A DNA stretch of 64,000 bases, taken from an uncultured Allomuricauda sp. GTDB taxonomy: Bacteria > Bacteroidota > Bacteroidia > Flavobacteriales > Flavobacteriaceae. The notes under the pieces were generated by a model, which had not been told where the DNA came from, ran no database searches, and was given only the letters and a program-made list of their open reading frames with translations. Both the position numbers and the translations under genes were made by a program. The stretch's first letter is position 1, and the number at the start of each line of letters is the position of its first letter. Location of the stretch: contig NZ_CAKZYF010000192.1 of assembly GCF_937884665.1 (NCBI RefSeq), forward strand, positions 1-64,000, written 5' to 3'. Below are positions 56,642 through 64,000 of this stretch, in pieces.

Positions 56642-59092
56642 ATGGAAAAAAAACTACTCCTACTCATCTTTATCGTTTTTTTATCTGCAAATGCGCAAGA
56701 TTTAAAATCTCCTTCCGAATTCCTGGGGTACGCTTTAGGTTCAGAATTTTCAAGACACCATGAAGTAGTGGATTATTACACCTATTTGGCTGAAAATGCA
56801 TCAGACCGGGTAAAACTGACCACCTATGGTAAAACCAACGAGCGAAGACCATTACTTTTAGCTTATGTAAGCTCCGCGGAAAATATGGCAAATCTGGAGA
56901 CCATTCGGCAGGAGCATTTGAAAGCGACAAAAGGAGAAGGAAACGCCAGCAAGGCGATTGTCTGGCTCAGCTACAACGTGCACGGCAATGAAAGCGTCGG
57001 TACTGAATCCTCCATGTTGACCATTTATGAACTTTTGACCTCTAAAAAAGAGTATTTGGAAAACACGGTGGTCATTATAGATCCCTGTCTCAATCCCGAT
57101 GGACGGGACCGCTACAACAATTGGTATCTACAGTACAAAAATACCCCTTACGAGTTGGACCCTAACAGTAAAGAGCACCACGAAGGTTGGTGGACGGGAA
57201 GGAGCAATCATTACATGTTTGACCTGAACAGGGATTGGGCGTGGCTCACCCAAAAAGAAAGTCGCCAACGTATTGCGTTCTACAATCAATGGTTGCCGCA
57301 TGTGCATGTGGATTTTCACGAACAAGGCGTGGACAATCCCTATTACTTTGCTCCCGCCGCTGAACCATATCATGAGGTCATCACTAAATTCCAACGTGAT
57401 TTTCAGGGCGTTTTGGGAAAAAATCATGCAAAATATTTTGATGCCAATGGTTGGTTTTATTTTACCAAAGAAGTCTTTGACCTTTTTTATCCCAGTTATG
57501 GAGACACCTACCCTACTTATAACGGAGCCATTGGGATGACATACGAACAAGGGGGAAGTGGCCGGGCTGGCCTGGGCATACTCACGAAAATTGGGGATAC
57601 CCTGACTTTAAAAGATAGAATAGCACATCATCATACCACAGGTCTTTCAACCGTAGAAGTTTCTTCAAAGAATGTGGAAAAGCTTATATCAGAGTTTAAA
57701 CAATTTTATCAAAACAAGCGCTTTCAATATAACAGCTATGTGATGCAGGGAAATGACGACCAAATCAATATGCTGAAAAAACTCCTTGATCAACATGAAA
57801 TTGAATATGGCCAAGCTGAAAAAGGTAGCGTAAAGGGCTACAGTTATCAAACAGGAAACACAGCCTCCATGAACACTACGGAAAAAAGTCTTGTTGTCTC
57901 CACAAATCAAACTAAGGGCACGTTGGTAAAGGTGCTTTTTGAACCCAAGGCCAAACTGAGTGATTCGTTGACCTATGATATCACAGCTTGGTCCTTACCC
58001 TATGCCCACGGACTTGAGACCATCGCATCCACCAGTCTTGTCGCATCCAAAAACTGGGATGACACTGACGCTTCACCTGAACTGGAGCCAAATTCGTATG
58101 CTTTCCTAACCGATTGGAACAGCATGGAAGATGCCCGTTTTCTTGCAGAATTATTAAAGGAGAACATTCGCGTCCGAAAAACCAATCATCCCTTTTCACT
58201 GAAAGGAAAATCGTTTGAAAGGGGAAGTCTTATCATAACCGCTGCGGACAACAAGAACAAGAAAGATTTTCTTCCTCGCTTAAAAGAGATTTCAAAGAAG
58301 TACTCCAAAGAAATAATGAGTTCAAACACGGGCTATGTTGACTCTGGAAAGGACTTTGGTTCCCGTTATGTAAAAATGATTGAAAAGCCCAAAATCGCCA
58401 TACTGTCCGGAAAACCAACTTCTACACTAAGGTTTGGTGAGGTTTGGCATTTTTTTGAACAACAATTGAAGTACCCGGCGACAGTCATAGATGGAGATTA
58501 TTTTAAATCAGTTGATTTACAGAAATATGATATCCTTATACTTCCCAATGGAAACTATAGCAGTTTTCTAAACGAAAATCAACTAAAAAAACTAAAAAAC
58601 TGGGTAAATGACGGGGGTAAACTGTTGGCGATGGGAGGCTCAATTAGCGCTATCAGTAGCGAAAAAGGTTTCGGTATCCAAAAGAAAAAGGAAAGTAAAA
58701 CAGATTCAACACAAAGTGAACTCAAGCTGCATAAAAATACCCAACGCGAACGCATAAAGAACGCCATAACCGGAGCAATTTTTAAGGCGAATGTAGATAA
58801 CACCCATCCTTTGGGTTATGGGTATGGAACTACCTATTTCACCTTAAAGCTTGGAAACTCAAGTTTTGACTATTTAAAGACAGGCAATGTGGTATATCTC
58901 GATAAAAGCAGTCAACCTGTTTCGGGTTTTGCCGGCAGCAAGGCTCAGGAAAAAGTTGGGAAATCCTTGATTTTTGGGGTTGAACGTTCGGGTAAAGGGC
59001 ACATTATTTACATGGTGGACAATCCCCTATTCAGAGGTTTTTGGGAAAGTGGCAAGCTCTTTTTTGCCAACGCCCTGTTCATGCTTGATTAA
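56642..59092 (+). CDS. Secreted M14 zinc carboxypeptidase-like protein
   Basis: 816 residues with a signal peptide (LLLLIFIVFLSANA, then QDLKSP). The M14 metallopeptidase domain (about 30-370) has the zinc ligands H114 and E117 in NVHGNES, H226 in VDFHEQG and catalytic E302 in MTYEQGG. The C-terminal half (about 380-816) includes a GATase1/ThuA-like Rossmann segment (IAILSGKPTSTLRFGEVW, YDILILPNGNY, WVNDGGKLLAMGGS). Probably degrades peptides in the periplasm or medium. Single gene. Confidence 0.92.
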   Translation: MEKKLLLLIFIVFLSANAQDLKSPSEFLGYALGSEFSRHHEVVDYYTYLAENASDRVKLTTYGKTNERRPLLLAYVSSAENMANLETIRQEHLKATKGEGNASKAIVWLSYNVHGNESVGTESSMLTIYELLTSKKEYLENTVVIIDPCLNPDGRDRYNNWYLQYKNTPYELDPNSKEHHEGWWTGRSNHYMFDLNRDWAWLTQKESRQRIAFYNQWLPHVHVDFHEQGVDNPYYFAPAAEPYHEVITKFQRDFQGVLGKNHAKYFDANGWFYFTKEVFDLFYPSYGDTYPTYNGAIGMTYEQGGSGRAGLGILTKIGDTLTLKDRIAHHHTTGLSTVEVSSKNVEKLISEFKQFYQNKRFQYNSYVMQGNDDQINMLKKLLDQHEIEYGQAEKGSVKGYSYQTGNTASMNTTEKSLVVSTNQTKGTLVKVLFEPKAKLSDSLTYDITAWSLPYAHGLETIASTSLVASKNWDDTDASPELEPNSYAFLTDWNSMEDARFLAELLKENIRVRKTNHPFSLKGKSFERGSLIITAADNKNKKDFLPRLKEISKKYSKEIMSSNTGYVDSGKDFGSRYVKMIEKPKIAILSGKPTSTLRFGEVWHFFEQQLKYPATVIDGDYFKSVDLQKYDILILPNGNYSSFLNENQLKKLKNWVNDGGKLLAMGGSISAISSEKGFGIQKKKESKTDSTQSELKLHKNTQRERIKNAITGAIFKANVDNTHPLGYGYGTTYFTLKLGNSSFDYLKTGNVVYLDKSSQPVSGFAGSKAQEKVGKSLIFGVERSGKGHIIYMVDNPLFRGFWESGKLFFANALFMLD

Positions 59093-59304
59093 CGCTCTTT
59101 TTAACAAAACCCCTAAAGTTTTCTTAAAAAAATCATATCCTTTTGTAAGGCAACACGGCCTTTATCAGACTATATGGTATCTTTGAATACGGTCTAAATC
59201 TTAACATTTTAAAAGTCGCTCCAAAAAAAGAGCTTGTAAGCAATAGACCACTTATTTCATTAAAAATCATTAACTTAGAAAAGACATAGTTAAAATCAGT
59301 TGTT

Positions 59305-60621
59305 ATGGATACCCAGACTATAAAAAACAAATCCACCCTTTATTACACAAAACTGGTGGTCCTTTGTTTTCTAGCTTCAATCACATCAGCTTTTGCGTTG
59401 CAGCAAGAACAACAAGAGGACTTCAAACAATACCGTGGTGAGGTCATGGATGCCTCATCCAAAAAACCTTTGGTGTTCGCCACCCTATCTTTGGACGGGA
59501 CCAACATCAGTACAATAAGCAATACCGAAGGAGAATTTCTTTTAAAAATCCCGAAAAGTGAAACAACCGGAACCGTAACAGTTTCGTTCTTGGGCTACAA
59601 AAGCAAGTCCATACCACTTGCCGATTTAAAGCCCAACAAAAACAAAATTACCTTAGAAATATCAGTGACACAGCTGTTGGAGGTCAATATCAATGCACCT
59701 AAGGATGCAAGGGCTTTGGTCAAGGAAACTCTAGCAAAAAAGGGAGATAATTATTTTGACGACCCCACCTTAATGACTGCGTTTTACCGCGAAACCATTA
59801 AAAAGAGACGGAAGAATGTATCCCTCTCCGAAGCAGTTGTCAATATCTACAAGTCTCCGTACAATTCACTGCGCAAAGATGCCGTGGAACTTTACAAAGC
59901 GAGAAAAAGTACAGACTACAGCAGATTGGATACTGTGGCTTTAAAACTTCAGGGAGGCCCCTTTAATACGCTTTACGTGGATATTATGAAGTATCCCGAA
60001 TACATTTTTGCGGATGGACTCATCGATTATTACGATTTTTCATTTAATCGCTCCACGAGAATCAATGATAAATTGATATATGTGATACAGTTCAATCAGC
60101 GTCAAGGCGTCAGTGAACCCTTTTATCAAGGAGAATTGTTCATCGATGTTGAAAACAGAACTCTTACCAGCGCAGTGTACACTTTAAATATTACGGACCG
60201 TGCCAAGGCTTCTGAGCTTTTTGTACGGAGAAAACCGGCAAAGGTAGATGTATGGCCAACCGAGGTAGCTTACCGAGTGGACTATCGGGAAAAAGGTGGG
60301 AAATGGTATTATGGTTATAGTAATGTTCTTATGGAGTTTAAAGTGGATTGGAAGGATAGGCTTTTCAATTCGGTATACAGTATGACCGCCGAAATGGCGG
60401 TTACGGACTGGGAAAAGAACAGTAGTGGACAATTGCCCAAGAACAGGGAACGTATCAAAAAGTCCATTATTCTAGGAGATGAAGCCATTGGATTTTCAGA
60501 CCCTGATTTTTGGGGGGAATACAACATCATAGAACCTGAAAAATCCATTGAATCTGCCATAAAAAAGATTCAAAGACAGCTCAGACGCTCCAAACCAAAA
60601 AGTGGAACATCTACCCCCTAA
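59305..60621 (+). CDS. CarboxypepD_reg-like domain protein
   Basis: 438 residues. Signal peptide (about 1-32), then a CarboxypepD_reg-like domain (RGEVMDASSKKPLVFATLSL, with GTVTVSFLGYKS) as at the start of SusC-type receptors. The rest (about 130-438) is a beta-rich Bacteroidota-specific region (FYRETIKKRRKNVSLSEAVV, EPFYQGELFIDVENRTLTSA), not a TonB plug or barrel. Cell-envelope role likely, function unknown. Confidence 0.82.
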   Translation: MDTQTIKNKSTLYYTKLVVLCFLASITSAFALQQEQQEDFKQYRGEVMDASSKKPLVFATLSLDGTNISTISNTEGEFLLKIPKSETTGTVTVSFLGYKSKSIPLADLKPNKNKITLEISVTQLLEVNINAPKDARALVKETLAKKGDNYFDDPTLMTAFYRETIKKRRKNVSLSEAVVNIYKSPYNSLRKDAVELYKARKSTDYSRLDTVALKLQGGPFNTLYVDIMKYPEYIFADGLIDYYDFSFNRSTRINDKLIYVIQFNQRQGVSEPFYQGELFIDVENRTLTSAVYTLNITDRAKASELFVRRKPAKVDVWPTEVAYRVDYREKGGKWYYGYSNVLMEFKVDWKDRLFNSVYSMTAEMAVTDWEKNSSGQLPKNRERIKKSIILGDEAIGFSDPDFWGEYNIIEPEKSIESAIKKIQRQLRRSKPKSGTSTP

Positions 60622-60658
60622 GATCAGGTTTCAGCGAACCAGCTTGTAGATAATACAT

Positions 60659-60683
60659 AAAAGCCCCAATACTTGGGGCTTTT
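60659..60683. terminator. Bidirectional terminator between the CarboxypepD_reg-like gene and rocD
   Basis: An 11-bp stem AAAAGCCCCAA/TTGGGGCTTTT (60659-60669, 60673-60683) with a 3-nt loop, T-rich on either strand, between two convergent genes. Confidence 0.85.
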
Positions 60684-60684
60684 T

Positions 60685-61926
60685 CTATTTCTGAAATGTA
60701 CTAAGTGTTTTGATTATGATGGAAACACAATCCATTAACTGTTCTCGAGTAATCACTAAGGGTGGGGCAAACCGAATAATATTTCCATGTGTGGGTTTTG
60801 CCAAAAGACCATTGTCCTTTAATGCCATACAAATATCCCAAGCAGTGGAGCTATCTTCCGTATCATTGATGATGATGGCATTCAAAAGTCCTTTTCCCCT
60901 TACTTTAACGACCAAATCACAGGTCTCGATAAATTTCCCCAACTTCTCACGAAAAAGATGGCCTAAGATATCAGCGTTCTGCGCCAACTTTTCATCCCGC
61001 ACCACCTCCAGCGCGGCGGTAGCTACTGCACAGGCCAACGGATTTCCCCCAAAGGTAGAACCATGTTCGCCTGGCTTAATGGTCAACATGATTTCATCAC
61101 GTGTCAATACAGCTGAAACGGGGAATACCCCTCCAGAGAGCGCCTTGCCCAACACTACAATATCAGGTTTAAAACCCTCGTGGTCACAGCATAGCAACTT
61201 TCCCGTTCTTGCAATACCTGTCTGTACCTCATCCGCAATAAAGAGCACATTGGCTTCTTTACAGATTTCATACGCTTTCCGCAAGTAGCCTTCATCCGGA
61301 ACATTTACCCCGGCCTCCCCTTGAATAGGTTCCACCATAAAAGCGGCAACATTGGAATCGCTCACAGCCTCCCGTAATAACTCCAAATCGTTGTAAGGGA
61401 TAATTTCGTATCCCGGCATGAAAGGGCCAAAACCTGAAGTGCTGGACGGGTCAGTTGACGAGGAAATCGCTCCTAAGGTCCTTCCCCAAAAATTTCCTTC
61501 TACAAAAATAACCTTAGCTTGGTTTTTAGGCACTTTTTTAATTTCATACGCCCATTTCCGCGCAAGTTTGACGGCAGTTTCACCGCCTTCTACACCTGTA
61601 TTCATGGGCAAGACGCGGTCATATCCAAAATAAGAGCTCACGAATTTGACATATTGCCCCAAGATATCGTTGTAAAAAGCCCGTGATGTGAGTGTTAATT
61701 TTTGGGCTTGTTCGGTAAGCGCCCCAACAATTTTTGGATGGCAATGCCCTTGGTTTACCGCCGAGTACGCAGAAAGAAAGTCATAGTATTTTTTTCCTTC
61801 CACATCCCATACGTGCACCCCTTTGCCTCGGTTCAACACTACCGGTAGCGGGTGATAGTTATGGGCTCCGTACTTGTTTTCTAATTCAATTGCTTGCTTT
61901 GACGCCAGTTGTTCTAAAACAGCCAT
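60685..61926 (-). CDS. rocD: Ornithine aminotransferase
   Basis: A 413-residue class III PLP transaminase, ornithine + 2-oxoglutarate to glutamate-5-semialdehyde + glutamate. [48 protein letters not shown] and [16 protein letters not shown], where the Lys forms the Schiff base; [17 protein letters not shown] near the second substrate site. It belongs to the ornithine branch of this family, judging by NYHPLPVVL and the [13 protein letters not shown] start. Single gene. Confidence 0.95.
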   Translation of the reverse strand: MAVLEQLASKQAIELENKYGAHNYHPLPVVLNRGKGVHVWDVEGKKYYDFLSAYSAVNQGHCHPKIVGALTEQAQKLTLTSRAFYNDILGQYVKFVSSYFGYDRVLPMNTGVEGGETAVKLARKWAYEIKKVPKNQAKVIFVEGNFWGRTLGAISSSTDPSSTSGFGPFMPGYEIIPYNDLELLREAVSDSNVAAFMVEPIQGEAGVNVPDEGYLRKAYEICKEANVLFIADEVQTGIARTGKLLCCDHEGFKPDIVVLGKALSGGVFPVSAVLTRDEIMLTIKPGEHGSTFGGNPLACAVATAALEVVRDEKLAQNADILGHLFREKLGKFIETCDLVVKVRGKGLLNAIIINDTEDSSTAWDICMALKDNGLLAKPTHGNIIRFAPPLVITREQLMDCVSIIIKTLSTFQK

Positions 61927-62065
61927 TTTAAAAAATTTAATGTTGATAAAATAACTATTCCTTCTGTACCTTTTTCCCTTCGAAGATTTCGAAAATTCAG
62001 CGTAGGAGAGAAATCATCCTTGTAGAACTGTAAAAGTATAAAATGTAGATGAAAGGTAAAACCGT

Positions 62066-62073
62066 TATTTTTG
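62066..62073 (+). promoter_or_regulatory. -7 promoter box immediately before rlmD
   Basis: TATTTTTG ends 3 nt before the rlmD ATG, as at guaA. No good -33 TTTG is seen. It would give a leaderless transcript if used. Confidence 0.4.
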
Positions 62074-62076
62074 CGC

Positions 62077-63489
62077 ATGCGAAAAAGAAGGAGGCGACAA
62101 ATCTTTGAAAAAATAGAAGTGCTGGACGCCGGAGCTAAAGGCAAAGCTGTGGCCAAGGCGCCGGATGGTAGAGTCATCTTTTTATCCAATGCTGTACCAG
62201 GAGATGTTGTGGACATCCAAACCGTCAAAAAAAGGAAAGCCTACTTTGAAGGAACGGTCACCAAAGTGCATGCTTACTCGTCCAAACGTACACAGCCGCA
62301 CTGCAAACACTTTGGTACTTGTGGGGGGTGCAAATGGCAGCACATGTCCTATGAGCACCAGCTCTTTTTTAAGCAAAAGGAAGTAGAAAATAATCTAAAA
62401 CGAATTGGAAATCTAAAACTCCCGGAAATTTCTCCAATTCTGGGCTCCAAAAAAAAATACTTCTACAGGAACAAAATGGAGTTTTCCTTTTCGGACAGCC
62501 GGTGGTTGACGGAGAACGAAATCAACTCCAAAACACCAATTACCGATAAAAATGCACTGGGTTTTCATATTCCTGGAATGTGGGATAAAATTCTCGATAT
62601 TGACATGTGCCATCTGCAAGAAAATCCCTCAAATGCCATTCGATTGGAGTTTAAGAAAAAAGCCCTGACCTTGGGTATACCTTTTTACAATCCAAGACAA
62701 AGATCAGGTGTCCTTCGCACATTGATGATTCGTATTTCTTCACTGGGGGAAATCATGGTTTTGGTCCAGTTCTTCAAGGATGTTCCTGCAAAAAGGGAAC
62801 AACTTTTGGGATACATCAAGAAAACGTTTCCAGAAATTACCTCGCTTTTATACACCATAAACGAAAAAGCCAATGATACTATTTACGACCAGAAAATCCT
62901 TTGTTTTTCAGGTCGAGATCATATTTTTGAAAAGATGGAGAACTTAACGTTCAAGATAAATCCCAAATCCTTTTATCAGACCAATTCAGAGCAAGCATAC
63001 GAACTTTATAGGGTCACCCGGGATTTTGCCGGTCTTACAGGAAAGGAACTGGTTTACGATTTGTACACAGGTACTGGTACAATTGCCCAATTTGTTGCCA
63101 AAGGCGCCAAAAAGGTCATAGGAGTTGAGTCCGTACCAGAGGCGATAGCCGATGCAAAAGTAAACGCAGAAAACAATGCCATAACCAATACCGAATTTTA
63201 TGCAGGAGAAATGAGAACGGTCTTGAATTTCGATTTTATCGACAAGAATGGTGCTCCCGATGTAGTCATCACCGATCCCCCAAGAGATGGCATGCACAAA
63301 CAGGTAGTTGAACAGCTTTTAAATACAGCTCCTCCAAGAATTGTATATGTGAGTTGCAATAGTGCCACCCAGGCGAGGGATTTAGACATTTTACAATCCC
63401 AATATCAAATCAAAAAAGTACAGCCTGTGGATATGTTTCCCCAAACCCACCATGTGGAAAATGTTGTACTTTTGGAAAAACAGGTATAA
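62077..63489 (+). CDS. rlmD: 23S rRNA (uracil-5-)-methyltransferase RlmD
   Basis: 470 residues. Methylates a uracil of 23S rRNA (U1939 in E. coli). N-terminal basic region and TRAM domain, an iron-sulfur Cys set (HCKHFGTCGGCKWQ plus a later DMCHLQ), SAM motif VYDLYTGTGTIAQFVAKGA, ITDPPRDGMH, and nucleophile Cys in IVYVSCNSATQARD. ATG at 62077 chosen; a TTG two codons earlier also fits. The DUF6452 lipoprotein follows at 31 nt. Confidence 0.95.
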   Translation: MRKRRRRQIFEKIEVLDAGAKGKAVAKAPDGRVIFLSNAVPGDVVDIQTVKKRKAYFEGTVTKVHAYSSKRTQPHCKHFGTCGGCKWQHMSYEHQLFFKQKEVENNLKRIGNLKLPEISPILGSKKKYFYRNKMEFSFSDSRWLTENEINSKTPITDKNALGFHIPGMWDKILDIDMCHLQENPSNAIRLEFKKKALTLGIPFYNPRQRSGVLRTLMIRISSLGEIMVLVQFFKDVPAKREQLLGYIKKTFPEITSLLYTINEKANDTIYDQKILCFSGRDHIFEKMENLTFKINPKSFYQTNSEQAYELYRVTRDFAGLTGKELVYDLYTGTGTIAQFVAKGAKKVIGVESVPEAIADAKVNAENNAITNTEFYAGEMRTVLNFDFIDKNGAPDVVITDPPRDGMHKQVVEQLLNTAPPRIVYVSCNSATQARDLDILQSQYQIKKVQPVDMFPQTHHVENVVLLEKQV

Positions 63490-63519
63490 TTTTTGAGTGT
63501 TTAGAGTCTTTAAGCCGAA

Positions 63520-64000
63520 ATGAAAAAAATCCTTCCCGCTTTTTTTATCCTGTTTCTATGCACCTACTTTTCTTCCTGTGAACGTGATGACATTTGTGTA
63601 GATGGTGATACTCCTTTGCTGGTTTTGGCCTTTTTTGATGCTACCGATACAACGGATAAAAAGGCCGTGAACGCCATTCGGATAAAGGCGCTTGATAATG
63701 ATAGTATTCTTAATGACAGTGAAAGCTTCAGTTTTACCGATAGAGGAACCACTGGGGCCGGTGCACAGGATTCAATACTTATCCCGCTGCGAATCAACGG
63801 AACCAGTACATCGTTCACTCTTATTTCAAATTCTGCGGACGATGCGGAGACCGAAGAAGAAACGGGGAATATAGATACATTGACCATTACATACACCACA
63901 CGCGAAGCTTTTATCTCGAGAGGTTGTGGTTTTGTCATCAATTTTGACAATCTCAACCTTGAGGTCACCACTGATGATGAAAATTGGATTCAGGACATTA
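63520..64000 (+). CDS. DUF6452-like lipoprotein, 5' part (cut by the window end)
   Basis: 160 codons visible. Lipobox FSSC (Cys20) after a signal peptide, then ERDDICVDGDTPLLVLAFFD, which resembles the DUF6452 start, and beta-strand-rich sequence (LIPLRINGTSTSFTLISNS). DUF6452 lipoproteins often follow rlmD in Flavobacteriaceae. Function unknown; its end lies outside. Confidence 0.75.
   Translation, partial: MKKILPAFFILFLCTYFSSCERDDICVDGDTPLLVLAFFDATDTTDKKAVNAIRIKALDNDSILNDSESFSFTDRGTTGAGAQDSILIPLRINGTSTSFTLISNSADDAETEEETGNIDTLTITYTTREAFISRGCGFVINFDNLNLEVTTDDENWIQDI

Overview
The window looks like chromosome of a marine-type Flavobacteriaceae member (Bacteroidota), perhaps close to Muricauda/Flagellimonas or Robiginitalea; the genus is a guess. 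Supporting signs are many lipoproteins whose lipidated Cys is followed by Ser/Asp/Asn, TAnnTTTG-type promoter boxes, few recognisable Shine-Dalgarno sequences, bacillithiol synthesis (BshC), a type II dehydroquinase, families largely confined to Bacteroidota (DUF6515, DUF6452, DUF922, TPR-HTH regulators) and a flavobacterial REP-like intergenic element. No rRNA, tRNA, CRISPR, prophage or insertion sequence was seen.

Layout. 1-9.9 kb: 5' part of glgB, a collagen-like lipoprotein, two tandem msrB genes, lpdA, a secreted sugar dehydrogenase, aroQ, three small predicted outer-membrane beta-barrels, xerD and another barrel. 10-18 kb: GH13 alpha-glucosidase, a methyltransferase, an NDH-2 type NADH dehydrogenase, an ECF sigma/membrane anti-sigma pair, an acyltransferase, a Nudix CoA pyrophosphatase and a lipoprotein cyclophilin. 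18.1-25.7 kb: a divergent membrane locus, TRIC-RDD facing SpoIIM-(membrane protein)-DUF4129-DUF4350-MoxR-DUF58. It is conserved in outline in Bacteroidota but has no settled function, and it is the best candidate here for an undescribed system. 25.6-28.3 kb: a DUF2279/YfiM-like protein, a nitronate-monooxygenase-like flavoprotein and mnmA. 28.6-35.3 kb: three consecutive fasciclin lipoproteins with 13 FAS1 domains in total. 35.5-46.5 kb: DUF6515, yidC, pyrG (frameshifted), small lipoprotein and DUF genes, a sugar isomerase-like protein, then an overlapping guaA-LysM/binding protein-OsmC-DUF922 operon. 46.7-54.2 kb: pgmB and a secreted GH65, then a TPR-HTH regulator, a structured repeat, phased direct repeats and a large lipoprotein. 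54.3-64 kb: a PNPOx-like protein, bshC (interrupted by an in-frame TAG), an M14 carboxypeptidase, a CarboxypepD_reg-like protein, rocD, rlmD and a partial DUF6452 lipoprotein.

Themes. Storage and maltose-type glucan metabolism recurs (glgB, GH13, GH65, pgmB). Redox and thiol repair recurs (msrB x2, bshC, OsmC, lpdA, ndh). Many products are cell-envelope proteins. Two normally intact housekeeping genes are broken in the given sequence: pyrG by a 1-nt shift at a G run and bshC by a single amber codon. Either the assembly has errors or these are real lesions, and this should be settled first. Genes are tightly packed: three convergent pairs share 4-nt stop overlaps and one divergent pair shares a CATG start overlap.
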